DNA of 16,934 nucleotides, from NCBI GenBank assembly GCA_026770585.1, contig MU646569.1, positions 455,363 to 472,296 of the forward strand, in the 5' to 3' direction. Made by a program: the position numbers and the translations under genes. The DNA is from Baffinella frigidus (lineage: Eukaryota > Cryptophyceae > Cryptomonadales > Baffinellaceae). The notes beneath the pieces are model-generated. The model was not told the DNA's origin. It made no database searches and saw only the letters and a program-made list of their open reading frames with translations. The stretch's first letter is position 1; the number at the start of each line of letters is the position of its first letter. Of the stretch, positions 15,701-16,589 are shown piece by piece.

Positions 15701-16589
15701 AAACCTCCTGAACCCAAAGCCTGTTTCCCAAACGGGATACCTGATGCTCCGGAGTAGGAAGGCCGAGCATCATGGCGAGGTCGTGATTTAGGGTTTAGGG
15801 TTTAGGGTTTAGGGTTTAGGGATTTAGGGTTCAGGGTTTTAACGTTTAGGGTTTAGGGTTTAGGGTTTTCGTTTTCAGGATTCGGGTTGAGCGTAAGAAG
15901 AAGAAAGAACCTGATGCTCCGGAGTAGGCAGGCCAAGCATCATGGCGAGGTCGGGGTTGCGCCGGCAGCCGCCCATGAACTCGTGCTCTCGCACCTGGTT
16001 TTCGTGTTAGGAGTTGAGGGTTTAGGATCTAGGGTACAGGTTCTATAATTTATAGTTATATAGGTATAAATATTCATGGAGTTACACAGTTATGTAGTTA
16101 TGTAGTTATGTAGTTATGTAGTTATGTAGTTATGTAGTTATACAGTTATGTAGTTACGTAGTTATGTTGTTATATGGCTATATAGGTCAGGATGTAGGCA
16201 GGCCGAGCATCAGCGCGAGGTCGGGGTTGCGCCGGCAGCCGCCCATGAACTCGTGCTCTCGCACCTGGTTTCGGTATATTACTGGTTGATGTTTGATGTT
16301 TTCTGATTATTTTTGTTGTAGTTTAGAGTTTATGATTTAGGTTTTAGGGTTTGGGGTTTGGGGTTTGGGGTTTGGGGTTTAGCGCTGAGTGTTTAGTGTT
16401 TAGTGTTTAGTGTTTAGTGTTTAGTGTTTAGTGTTTAGGGTTCATGGTTTAGGGTCGCCCAAGAACTCGAGTTAGGGTTTAGGTGGTGGGATGTACCCTC
16501 CCGTCGTTATTCGAGTCGAGGATTCGGAAGACAGTGCGGGCCTGCTGGTCGGAGAGCACCACTCTCCGATATTGGAACAGCCTCCGATC
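727..16589 (-). CDS. Split gene for a large EF-hand-repeat protein, 19 to 21 exons, both ends missing
   Basis: The coding sequence is on the minus strand and runs from high to low coordinates. Nineteen exons were placed by conserved protein-like segments bounded by AG acceptors and GT (once GC) donors: 16589-16497, 15994-15911, 15137-15106, 14796-14736, 12824-12697, 12411-12269, 11382-11301, 10963-10846, 10217-10110, 9124-9051, 8579-8480, 7006-6905, 6270-6151, 4815-4696, 3842-3800, 3647-3553, 3208-3151, 2513-2401 and 1335-1252. All 18 junctions are phase-compatible and give 586 codons without a stop. Exons 20 and 21 are less sure. The product has one canonical EF-hand and about nine degenerate EF-hand-like modules, with no signal peptide or membrane segment seen in the part present. 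A role in calcium sensing or EF-hand-mediated protein contacts is inferred from family knowledge only. No start or stop codon is assigned, and coding density is about 11 percent. Confidence 0.8.
1076..1111 (-). CDS. Probable exon 20, LMWGLGASIFRS
   Basis: The acceptor CGAAACAG|CTGATG is preceded on the coding strand by a CT-rich microsatellite (1136-1210), a plausible polypyrimidine tract. Phase 0 matches exon 19. Twelve codons to the donor CGTTCC|GTAGGC keep phase 0 with probable exon 21. A longer version to AGAG|GTGAAG (end 1048) is possible but would be out of phase with exon 21. I recognise no domain. Confidence 0.45.
1127..1240. repeat. GA/GGGA and GT microsatellites before exon 20
   Basis: (GA)n, (GGGA)n, then (GGT)n and (GT)n. 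On the coding strand this is a CT-rich tract just upstream of the exon 20 acceptor, and it fills most of intron 19. Confidence 0.9.
1252..1335 (-). CDS. Exon 19: EF-hand loop and exiting helix, IFAQDGADAVSFREIIDSL
   Basis: Twenty-eight codons, phase 0 at both ends; acceptor CTTCCGCAG|ATATTC, donor GACCTG|GTATTC. It reads IFAQDGADAVSFREIIDSL then ATPQHLNDL. With exon 18 (EEAFRVFQ) it forms a convincing EF-hand: DGADAVSFRE holds the conserved hydrophobic position and closing Glu, but the loop looks about two residues short, so calcium binding is doubtful. Two 5' copies lie upstream (1674-1606, 1451-1395). Confidence 0.82.
1360..1830. repeat. Degenerate tandem repeat, unit about 20 to 30 bp (GGACACTAGACGCTCCTTCA)
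   Basis: Many imperfect copies of a GGACAC(C/T)AGA(C/G)GCTCCTTCAG theme fill intron 18 on either side of the exon 19 copies. Confidence 0.7.
1395..1674 (-). repeat. Two upstream copies of the exon 19 5' part
   Basis: Copy 1674-1606 follows CCGTAG and reads IFARDGADAVSLREIIDSLK. Copy 1451-1395 reads IFAQDGADVVSFE without a clear acceptor. Confidence 0.8.
1838..2430 (-). repeat. Tandem segmental duplication of about 310 bp carrying exon 18 3' ends
   Basis: The block holding GAACCCCCCGAAAAC and the AGTTGACAT...GTCAACTTTTGAGCGG element occurs at about 1838-2147 and again from about 2148, leading into exon 18. Exon 18-like ends lie at 2305-2234 (MKETFLVFQ), 2145-2110 (MEEAFRVFQ) and 1932-1910, each followed by GT. 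Confidence 0.78.
2401..2513 (-). CDS. Exon 18: segment ending in EF-hand helix MEEAFRVFQ
   Basis: Two bases completing Gly, then 37 codons, ending in phase 0. The acceptor is GAATTGCAG|GCAAGG and the donor TTCCAG|GTGTGG. It reads KDTNAMTLTFIHPHAAFVDE, FTKPAIVP, MEEAFRVFQ. The last part is a textbook entering helix that continues into exon 19. Two clear 3' copies with donors and a tiny one lie downstream (2305-2234, 2145-2110, 1932-1910), embedded in a tandem segmental duplication. Confidence 0.82.
2569..2612. repeat. Imperfect hairpin, ATGCTATTTTAAGGC arm
   Basis: ATGCTATTTTAAGGC, about 10 nt, then GCCTAAAATAGCAT, complementary except for one missing base; intron 17. Confidence 0.75.
2817..2855 (-). 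repeat. Downstream copy of the exon 17 3' part
   Basis: It reads IFFGTLIEFFP and ends CCCAG|GCACGC, keeping the same unusual GC donor context as exon 17. Confidence 0.75.
2915..2957. repeat. Perfect 18-bp hairpin containing CACGTG
   Basis: TTGGTCACGTGGCTGCAC, a 7-nt loop, then its exact complement; intron 17. Each arm holds the palindrome CACGTG. Confidence 0.92.
3023..3122 (+). repeat. TTTAGGG telomere-like array, intron 17
   Basis: Mostly exact GGGTTTA units with a few TTCAGGG variants. TTTAGGG is on the plus strand, CCCTAAA on the coding strand. Confidence 0.95.
3151..3208 (-). CDS. Exon 17: EF-hand-like exiting helix, IYFGTFIEFFSG; GC donor
   Basis: Nineteen codons plus one base; acceptor CGAAATCAG|GGCGGC. 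It reads GGGASAQHIYFGTFIEFFS. The best donor is TTTTCAG|GCACGC, a GC rather than GT site. It gives phase 1, which matches exon 18 (completing Gly), and a downstream copy keeps the same CAG|GCACGC context. With exon 16 it forms a degenerate EF-hand with FIEFF as exiting helix. An alternative is a GT donor about 28 nt further on, which would not match phase as simply. Confidence 0.68.
3218..3321 (+). repeat. TTTGGGG/TTTAGGG array, intron 16
   Basis: Dominated by the TTTGGGG variant. It reaches almost to the acceptor of exon 17. Confidence 0.9.
3430..3480 (-). repeat. Downstream copy of the exon 16 3' part with donor
   Basis: It reads VDGPDLLFQQMFGNVPEK and ends AAAAG|GTGCGT, nearly identical to exon 16. 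The flanking sequence GTGCTGACGCTATCTCGG is also repeated (about 3340 and 3515), so the duplicated unit includes intron sequence. Confidence 0.8.
3553..3647 (-). CDS. Exon 16: EF-hand-like entering helix, DLLFQQMFGNVPEK
   Basis: Two bases completing Asp, then 31 codons, ending in phase 0. The acceptor is CCCTAAACCAG|ACCTCG, a telomere-repeat end; the donor is GAAAAG|GTGTGT. It reads LVKTLHLEYVIAEADGPD, then LLFQQMFGNVPEK. LLFQQMFG is an entering helix whose loop continues in exon 17. One 3' copy with donor lies downstream (3480-3430). The intron before it (3799-3648) is short and almost wholly telomere-like repeat. Confidence 0.82.
3648..3799 (-). repeat. Intron 15: 152 nt, almost wholly telomere-like repeat
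   Basis: On the coding strand it begins GTGTTGCCCCTGAACCC, runs through CCCTAAACCC-type units and ends CCCTAAACCAG. It is absent from the exon 15-16 fusion copy at 4151-4210. Confidence 0.85.
3800..3842 (-). CDS. Exon 15: short exon, VTHGGLLEALNTVQ
   Basis: Fourteen codons plus one base; acceptor GTGTGCAG|GTGACG, donor GTCCAAG|GTGTTG, ending in phase 1. It precedes exon 16, which starts with two bases completing Asp. Strong support comes from the copy at 4151-4210, in which the end of this exon is joined directly to the start of exon 16 at exactly this predicted junction. A 5' copy also lies at 3998-3968. Confidence 0.8.
3850..4140. repeat. Degenerate tandem repeat of TTTAGTCTACGGGGCAACT-like units
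   Basis: Around fifteen imperfect units of CTTTAGTCTACGG(G)CA(A/T) fill intron 14 here and resume at about 4385-4450. The exon 15 5' copy sits among them. Confidence 0.75.
3968..3998 (-). repeat. Upstream copy of the exon 15 5' part with acceptor
   Basis: GTGTGCAG precedes ETHGGLLEAL, matching VTHGGLLEAL, and similarity stops before the donor. Confidence 0.75.
4151..4210 (-). pseudogene. Intronless copy of the exon 15 end joined to the exon 16 start
   Basis: On the minus strand CTCAACACCGTCCCAG runs straight into ACCTCGTGAAAACGCT. In the intact gene these two segments are exon 15 and exon 16, separated by a 152-nt intron. The junction matches the splice point predicted independently from phase. 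The exon 16-like part is nearly identical for its first 25 or so bases. The exon 15-like part lacks 14 nt. An inverted-repeat element begins at its upstream edge (4214). Confidence 0.8.
4214..4362. repeat. MITE-like element with about 38-bp imperfect terminal inverted repeats
   Basis: The left end ATCCGGGAACATGTTTAATT and the right end (reverse complement ATCCGGGGACATGTATAATT) match over about 38 bp including AAAAGAAAATGG. The interior is AT-rich and the element has no ORF. Confidence 0.75.
4495..4580 (-). repeat. Downstream copy of the exon 14 3' half
   Basis: It reads SIEWDVVPRKTSFAACKQLQ then ESTDGA, matching exon 14 up to its donor region, which is altered to GCGCCGGTGGG. Confidence 0.75.
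4696..4815 (-). CDS. Exon 14: helical segment, MELGRQLNETVAASIQRDLV
   Basis: Forty codons, phase 0 at both ends; acceptor ATCGTACAG|ATGGAG, donor GCACAG|GTACTC. It reads MELGRQLNETVAASIQRDLV, then PLKTSFAAWKQLQESTDGAQ. It is mainly helical; I recognise no domain. The first codon is ATG, but the upstream exon is in phase and copies keep the acceptor, so I treat it as internal. Three or four 5' copies lie upstream (5487 to 4955), plus an inverted pair at 5498-5564, and a 3' copy lies downstream. Confidence 0.8.
4828..4935 (+). repeat. TTTATGG-variant array, intron 13
   Basis: Diverged TTTAGGG-family repeat ending just upstream of the exon 14 acceptor on the coding strand. Confidence 0.8.
5055..5130 (+). 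repeat. TTTGGTG-variant array, intron 13
   Basis: Five or so GTTTGGT units, then diverged GGGTT repeat. Confidence 0.85.
5215..5456 (+). repeat. TTTAGGG/TTTATGG array, intron 13
   Basis: It includes a homogeneous TTTATGG run (about 5355-5412), then TTTGTGG. Variants are sorted in blocks. Confidence 0.92.
5498..5564. repeat. Perfect 28-bp hairpin made of inverted exon 14 starts
   Basis: Arms 5498-5525 and 5537-5564 are exact inverted repeats around an 11-nt spacer. Both arms contain ATGGAGCTCGGGAGGCATCT, a close relative of the exon 14 start ATGGAGCTTGGAAGGCAGCT, so this is an inverted boundary copy. Confidence 0.85.
5636..6049 (-). repeat. Two downstream copies of the exon 13 3' part with donors
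   Basis: Copy 6049-5960 ends VDIAVFIKFFTGKDTAQ|GTTTGT but has a net 4-nt deletion that shifts its frame in the loop. Copy 5720-5636 reads HTDGSRPVGIADVIRLFTGN and ends GCCCAG|GTGCGA. A long inverted repeat (5774-5934) sits between them. Confidence 0.8.
5774..5934. repeat. Inverted repeat with about 68-bp arms, MITE-like
   Basis: Arms 5774-5841 and 5867-5934 begin and end with ATAGGCTAACGGCCTGAAAA and its complement, with few mismatches, around a 25-nt centre. There is no coding potential. It lies between two copies of exon 13. Confidence 0.88.
6151..6270 (-). CDS. Exon 13: EF-hand-like module, AREIFQMMHGAMDHTDGSRP
   Basis: Forty codons, phase 0 at both ends; acceptor GTGATACAG|AGTGAT, donor GCCCAG|GTGCGT. 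It reads SDGAREIFQMMHGAMDHTDG, then SRPVDIAVFIKFFTGKDTAQ. AREIFQMM is the entering helix, MDHTDGSRPVDIAV a long loop with Asp residues, and FIKFF the exiting helix. FFTGKDT parallels FFSGKDT across exons 17-18, which suggests internal module duplication. One 5' copy lies upstream and two 3' copies with donors downstream. Confidence 0.82.
6351..6403 (-). repeat. Upstream copy of the exon 13 5' part with acceptor
   Basis: CTCTCCCCCAG precedes GDGARDVFQRMHCATDH, matching SDGAREIFQMMHGAMDH of exon 13. Similarity ends before the loop. Confidence 0.78.
6620..6788 (-). repeat. Downstream copies of the exon 12 3' part with donors
   Basis: Segment 6788-6721 reads RLRKFEHISDALGRTERLKK, then GTGGGT. 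Segment 6642-6620 is a shorter, damaged version followed by GTGCGT. Confidence 0.78.
6796..6890. repeat. Four tandem copies of a 25-bp unit
   Basis: The unit GATTCGTATATGACACGTAT plus GTAAT is repeated nearly perfectly just before the exon 12 donor region. Related GATTCGTATA pieces recur near 7054 and 7140. Confidence 0.92.
6905..7006 (-). CDS. Exon 12: EF-hand loop and exiting helix, HGDDFLQHDEFVTRLRKF
   Basis: Thirty-four codons, phase 0 at both ends; acceptor GATGTGCAG|TGCCAC, donor AAAACG|GTGCGC. It reads CHGDDFLQHDEF, VTRLRKFEHISDALGLTE, RLKT. Joined to FDLI of exon 11 it forms an EF-hand with a loop about two residues longer than the canonical twelve. Asp residues and the final Glu before Phe are kept, but calcium binding is uncertain. 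A 5' copy with the same acceptor lies upstream (7228-7163) and two 3' copies with donors downstream. Confidence 0.8.
7163..7228 (-). repeat. Upstream copy of the exon 12 5' part with acceptor
   Basis: CGCCCAG precedes CHGDDFLQHDECIAQLRTFE, closely matching the start of exon 12, and similarity is lost before the donor. Confidence 0.8.
7316..7485. repeat. Inverted repeat with 67-bp near-perfect arms, MITE-like
   Basis: Arms 7316-7382 and 7419-7485 (CCACACGAGGCTACCCAGGC and its complement at the ends) differ at about one position, around a 36-nt loop. There is no ORF of note. The near-identity suggests recent origin. Confidence 0.9.
7486..7680. other. Unassigned intron 11 sequence
   Basis: No repeat, exon copy or splice-linked coding segment was recognised here. 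Confidence 0.5.
7681..7858 (+). repeat. TTTAGGG/TTCTGGG array, intron 11
   Basis: It contains a homogeneous TTCTGGG block (about 7709-7747) inside TTTAGGG and TTTCAGG variants. Confidence 0.92.
7862..8335 (-). repeat. Three copies of the exon 11 3' part with donors
   Basis: Copies at 8335-8283 (LPLKEAFRLFDLI|GTAAGA), 8150-8074 (LPLTEAFRPYDLI|GTAAGA) and 7948-7862 (MGLAIPFQPPQRPLILPL then TEAFRLYDLV|GTGATC) lie downstream of exon 11. Donors are intact in at least two, so these are potential cryptic splice sites. Confidence 0.82.
8346..8472 (+). repeat. Diverged telomere-like repeat directly after the exon 11 donor
   Basis: TTCAGGG units, then repeated GTAGGGTTGGATGCGA-like sequence. Confidence 0.7.
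8480..8579 (-). CDS. Exon 11: Pro-rich linker and EF-hand entering helix, LKEAFRLFDLI
   Basis: One base completing Arg, then 33 codons, ending in phase 0. The acceptor is TACCCCAG|GGCTGA and the donor CTCATC|GTAAGA. It reads ADLGSMGLAIPYQPPQRPPI then LPLKEAFRLFDLI. KEAFRLFDLI is a strong entering helix; the loop continues in exon 12. This is the only copy with both acceptor and donor. Five truncated copies surround it (8912 to 7862), four of which keep one splice site. Confidence 0.82.
8586..8690 (+). repeat. TTTGGGG/TTAGGGG array just before exon 11
   Basis: Blocks of TTCGGGG, TTTGGGG and then exact TTAGGGG units. Confidence 0.9.
8699..8912 (-). repeat. Upstream partial copies of exon 11
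   Basis: Segment 8757-8699 follows AACGCAG and reads ADLGSMGLAIPYQPHQRP, then a stop. Segment 8912-8876 recalls QRPPLLPLKKAL without a splice site. Confidence 0.72.
8758..8845 (+). repeat. Diverged TTTCAG/TTTAGGG array, intron 10
   Basis: TTTTCAG and TTTAGGG-type units between two partial copies of exon 11. Confidence 0.7.
8909..9047 (+). repeat. TTTAGGG array directly after the exon 10 donor
   Basis: A long run of exact TTTAGGG (about 8968-9026) flanked by TTTGGGG. Confidence 0.95.
9051..9124 (-). CDS. Exon 10: EF-hand loop and exiting helix, ERKISMREFVLAF
   Basis: Twenty-four codons plus two bases; acceptor CTTAACTCAG|CTGTTC, donor TCACG|GTGAAC. It reads LFGVESEPHD then ERKISMREFVLAFS. 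With exon 9 (RVFEA) this is a clear EF-hand shape: helix RVFEALFGV, loop ESEPHDERKISMRE with insertions, exiting helix FVLAF. The conserved Ile and final Glu of the loop are present. Up to three copies of its 5' part lie upstream (9192-9171, 9292-9271, 9362-9339). Confidence 0.8.
9171..9362 (-). repeat. Short copies of the exon 10 5' end
   Basis: Segments 9192-9171 (after CGGCAG, LFGVGSE), 9292-9271 and 9362-9339 (LYGVESE) repeat the start of exon 10 upstream of it. They are interleaved with degenerate TTTAGGG repeat. Confidence 0.65.
9364..9400. repeat. Perfect 17-bp hairpin
   Basis: GGGCGCAAGAGTCTTGC, a 3-nt spacer, then its exact complement; intron 9. No U-tract follows, so it is not a bacterial-type terminator. 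Confidence 0.9.
9401..9492 (+). repeat. AACTGAGGTTTAGGGTTTC repeats
   Basis: Four units of a 19-bp-scale repeat with one inverted TAAACCTCAA, a higher-order form of the telomere-like repeat. Confidence 0.85.
9500..9690. other. Intron 9 segment with a duplicated G-rich motif
   Basis: TATGGGGCAGAGGTGATGGG with its continuation occurs twice (about 9619 and 9792), and AAAGTTGAC-like words recur. No exon was seen. Confidence 0.55.
9777..10053 (-). repeat. Copies of the exon 9 3' end with donors
   Basis: Copies at 10053-9985 (NLLGALKRPRREQRSRLVFA, then GTTTCC), 9876-9829 (PRREERSR then VFAL, GTTCCC) and a very short 9790-9777 lie downstream of exon 9. Between them are scattered AAAGTTGACGAT-like motifs. 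Confidence 0.72.
10110..10217 (-). CDS. Exon 9: helical segment leading into EF-hand, VMKGLEMSTELASTLNLLGA
   Basis: Thirty-six codons, phase 0 at both ends; acceptor CTCAACCAG|GTCATG, donor GAGGCG|GTACTT. It reads VMKGLEMSTELASTLNLLGA, then LKRPRREERSRRVFEA. The basic stretch KRPRREERSRR precedes VFEA, which with LFGV of exon 10 forms an EF-hand entering helix. Two clear 3'-end copies with donors and one tiny one lie downstream (10053-9985, 9876-9829, 9790-9777). Confidence 0.8.
10221..10456 (+). repeat. TTTCGGG array upstream of exon 9
   Basis: TTTCGGG is the dominant variant (block at about 10396-10456), with TTTAGGG and TTCCGGG. Confidence 0.92.
10467..10719 (-). repeat. Two copies of the exon 8 3' part with donors
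   Basis: Copies at 10719-10659 (VYQALCASLPPGGQLTHLA, then GTTATC) and 10526-10467 (LCASLPPGVHLTHLT-like, then GTTACT) lie downstream of exon 8. They are separated by a TTTCGGG-type array and CCCTCAACC runs. Confidence 0.8.
10573..10650 (+). repeat. TTTCGGG array between exon 8 copies
   Basis: Five consecutive TTTCGGG units, then diverged ones. Confidence 0.9.
10775..10843 (+). repeat. TTTCAGG/TTTCGGG array after the exon 8 donor
   Basis: Diverged units ending directly at the GTGAAC donor of exon 8. Confidence 0.8.
10846..10963 (-). CDS. Exon 8: EF-hand-like module, SMKEAFRVYQALCASLPPGG
   Basis: One base completing Pro, then 39 codons, ending in phase 0. The acceptor is GAGCAG|ATACGC and the donor TTGGCG|GTGAAC. 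It reads YAIEEMVEAPPSV, SMKEAFRVYQALCASL, PPGGQLTHLA. MKEAFRVYQAL is a typical EF-hand entering helix; the loop CASLPPGGQ lacks the usual acidic ligands. A frameshifted 5' copy lies upstream (11170-11112) and two 3' copies with donors lie downstream. Confidence 0.8.
10970..11105. other. Unassigned intron 7 sequence
   Basis: No repeat or coding signal was recognised between the exon 8 acceptor and the frameshifted exon 8 copy. Confidence 0.5.
11112..11170 (-). repeat. Copy of the exon 8 5' part with acceptor, frameshifted
   Basis: After GCGCAG it reads YAIEK and then, in another frame, SMKEVFRVKQAL followed by a stop. It is a decayed copy upstream of exon 8. Confidence 0.75.
11301..11382 (-). 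CDS. Exon 7: EF-hand-like helix, KRIHAEELAAFFSDMGL
   Basis: Eighty-two nt: two bases completing Ala, 26 codons reading LAARLGQKRIHAEELAAFF then SDMGLSD, and two bases (CC). The acceptor is CTGCACAG|CGCTGG and the donor GACCC|GTGCGC. KRIHAEELAAFF resembles the end of an EF loop plus exiting helix. A second possible donor (CCGA|GTCACC) was rejected because it breaks phase with exon 8. Unlike most exons here, I see no truncated copies beside it. Confidence 0.75.
11400..11780. repeat. Degenerate tandem repeats of intron 6
   Basis: Units of GCGTCAGTAGACGGACG(T/A)GAT-like sequence (about 11400-11660) are followed by GAAAAGGCGATT-containing units (about 11698-11770). Confidence 0.7.
11835..11896. 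repeat. Dispersed repeat, second copy near 320-370
   Basis: TTGACTTTTGAAAACC, a short gap, then AAATTGACTTTTGG. It matches the arrangement ACTTTTGAATACC ... AAATTGACTTTTGAATACC at about 323-368. Confidence 0.65.
12000..12024. repeat. Perfect 12-bp hairpin
   Basis: TGGTCTCGTCAA, one base, then its exact complement; intron 6. Confidence 0.85.
12138..12200 (-). repeat. Copy of the exon 6 3' half with donor
   Basis: It encodes RKGESISHEELTWHLRRQP and ends CAACCGG|GTATGA, matching exon 6 and its donor position. It lies downstream in intron 6 and has no acceptor. Confidence 0.8.
12188..12242. repeat. Inverted copy of the GTTGACAT...GTACAAATC repeat
   Basis: CGCTCCAAAGTTGACAGATT and what follows is the reverse complement of a family with copies at about 2031-2083, 2322-2372 and 4600-4650 (AAGTTGACATCCCGG, CGGTACAAATCCGTCAACTT). 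The family is bounded by GTTGAC and GTCAAC. Confidence 0.75.
12269..12411 (-). CDS. Exon 6: EF-hand-like module, LEALRFFEEIGLRKGESISH
   Basis: The longest exon, 143 nt: one base completing Gly, 47 codons, one base. The acceptor is AAATTGCAG|GTGG and the donor CAGCCGG|GTACGT. It reads WAQRMTSRKLVPKIT, KLEALRFFEEIGLRKGES, ISHEELTWHLRRQP. LEALRFFEEIGL fits an entering helix and ISHEELTWHL an exiting helix, with a shortened, ligand-poor loop (RKGES). A copy of its 3' half with donor lies at 12200-12138. Confidence 0.8.
12697..12824 (-). CDS. Exon 5: linker segment, PPAATPALQIQDRRWTHSED onward
   Basis: Forty-two codons plus two bases; acceptor TTTTCAG|CCTCCG (phase 0), donor CGCGG|GTATGG (phase 2). 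It reads PPAATPALQIQDRRWTHSED, VMGAPSLYEGRMLADG, then PLAVPR. I recognise no domain; it looks like a Pro/Ala-rich linker. At least three substantial and two short copies of its 5' part lie upstream (13785 to 13006), with AG acceptors kept in the better ones. Only this copy continues to a donor that matches exon 6. Confidence 0.78.
12896..13005. repeat. ACGTATATGT-type low-complexity repeat
   Basis: Alternating purine-pyrimidine ACGTATAT and GTATACGATAT units, self-complementary; intron 4 just upstream of exon 5. Confidence 0.9.
13006..13785 (-). repeat. Copies of the exon 5 5' end with acceptors, upstream of exon 5
   Basis: Clear copies lie at 13785-13722 (PPAASPALQIQDRRWTYSED), 13302-13243 (PPAATPALQIQDRGWTHSE) and 13078-13006 (PPAATPALQIQDRRWTHSED). 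Short remnants lie near 13616-13601 and 13440-13421. The three clear ones follow an AG acceptor, and all lose similarity before the exon's donor. The lowest-coordinate neighbour, 12824-12697, is the complete exon. Confidence 0.82.
13438..13608. repeat. Inverted copy of the exon 4 end and intron 4 start element
   Basis: CAAACAGGTTCCGAGCCTGT onward is the reverse complement of 14300-14108, which begins with the exon 4 3' end and its donor. The arms are about 170 bp and contain CACACAGCTGTGTG. Direct copies lie at about 14376-14535 and 14572-14745. Confidence 0.85.
13824..13964. repeat. MITE-like element with about 45-bp imperfect inverted ends
   Basis: The left end TTATCTCATAAAAGCCTTTT is matched by the right end's complement TTATCTCACAAAGGCCTTTC and continues through TTCTTAAGTCAA. 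The centre is AT-rich. Confidence 0.78.
14050..14559 (-). repeat. Three damaged copies of exon 4 with donor and adjoining intron
   Basis: Exon-like parts lie at 14559-14535 (RVAYFCKQ), 14352-14290 (EIEVRQRFVLEERLAFFCKQ) and 14101-14050 (frameshifted). Each keeps CAAACAG|GTT, followed in the two upper copies by the same intron-start element seen after intact exon 4. The repeat unit is about 200 to 250 bp. None has an acceptor. Confidence 0.8.
14736..14796 (-). CDS. Exon 4: EF-hand-like helix, EIEVRHEFDLEDWVAYFCKQ
   Basis: Sixty-one nt: one base completing Arg, then twenty codons reading EIEVRHEFDLEDWVAYFCKQ, ending in phase 0. The acceptor CACTAAACCAG lies at the edge of a TTTAGGG-like array; the donor is CAAACAG|GTTCCG. 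DLEDWVAYF resembles the exiting helix of a degenerate EF-hand that could pair with the canonical hand of exons 1-2 (inference). Three damaged downstream copies keep the donor and lack a usable acceptor. Confidence 0.78.
14798..15102 (+). repeat. Mixed TTTAGGG/TTTCGGG/TTTAGTG array filling intron 3
   Basis: Blocks of TTTCGGG (about 14956-14992), TTCAGGG and TTTAGTG (about 15014-15048). It borders the acceptor of exon 4 and the donor of exon 3. Confidence 0.93.
15106..15137 (-). CDS. Exon 3: 32-nt micro-exon
   Basis: The acceptor CTAAATCAG|GAGTCC is itself telomere-repeat-like; the donor is CATCG|GTACAC. It reads ESGYQRLVAH plus two bases (CG) that complete an Arg codon with the first G of exon 4. 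It begins in phase 0, matching exon 2, and ends in phase 2, matching exon 4. Without it exons 2 and 4 are out of phase, which is the main reason for calling so short an exon. It sits between two telomere-like arrays. Confidence 0.65.
15140..15392 (+). repeat. TTTAGGG/TTCCGGG/TTTGGGG array, intron 2
   Basis: Homogeneous TTCCGGG (about 15164-15192) and TTTGGGG (about 15245-15294) blocks, ending in the acceptor of exon 3. Confidence 0.93.
15397..15784 (-). repeat. Five tandem copies of the exon 2 3' end with donors
   Basis: Copies at 15784-15741, 15698-15663, 15613-15578, 15530-15489 and 15432-15397 all recall MMLLGLPTPEHQ. Each ends in an AG followed by G at the donor position (CATCAG|GTGGCT in the copy ending at 15397), with some donor bases altered. 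They lie downstream of intact exon 2 within intron 2 and are separated by degenerate CCCAAACC-type repeat. They carry no acceptor and are read as decaying boundary duplications, not exons. Confidence 0.8.
15785..15893 (+). repeat. TTTAGGG array directly after the exon 2 donor
   Basis: Two runs of exact TTTAGGG with a few variants. Confidence 0.93.
15911..15994 (-). CDS. Exon 2: second half of Ca2+ loop and helix F
   Basis: Twenty-eight codons, phase 0 at both ends; acceptor AAAACCAG|GTGCGA, donor CATCAG|GTTCTT. It reads VREHEFMGGCRRNPDLAMML followed by GLPTPEHQ. VREHE supplies loop positions 8 to 12, with Glu at 12, and FMGGCRR begins the exiting helix. A second copy upstream (16264-16194) keeps the acceptor but runs into a stop without a donor. 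Five copies of the 3' end follow downstream. This is the only copy with both boundaries. Confidence 0.82.
16078..16170. repeat. Tandem TTATGTAG 8-bp repeat
   Basis: About ten units of AGTTATGT, with AT-rich flanks, in intron 1. Confidence 0.92.
16194..16264 (-). pseudogene. Upstream copy of exon 2 with acceptor, lacking the 3' end
   Basis: After AAACCAG it repeats exon 2 from VREHEFMGGCRR to GLPT almost exactly, then meets a stop in place of PEHQ and the donor. About 70 nt are nearly identical to exon 2, so this duplication looks recent. Confidence 0.8.
16340..16480 (+). repeat. TTTGGGG/TTTAGTG array after the exon 1 donor
   Basis: TTTGGGG (about 16350-16380), then seven TTTAGTG units, then TTTAGGG. 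Confidence 0.93.
16497..16589 (-). CDS. Exon 1 (in window): EF-hand helix E and first half of canonical Ca2+ loop
   Basis: Thirty-one codons, phase 0 at both ends. The acceptor is CTCTCCGCAG, preceded by a long CT-rich tract; the donor is AGG|GTACAT. It reads DRRLFQYRRVV, then LSDQQARTVFRIL, then the loop start DSNNDGR. Joined to exon 2 (VREHE) this makes a complete 12-residue loop with D1, N3, D5, G6, R7, V8 and E12, the only fully canonical EF-hand seen. The donor falls after loop position 7. An upstream exon must exist because no start codon is in frame. Confidence 0.82.
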
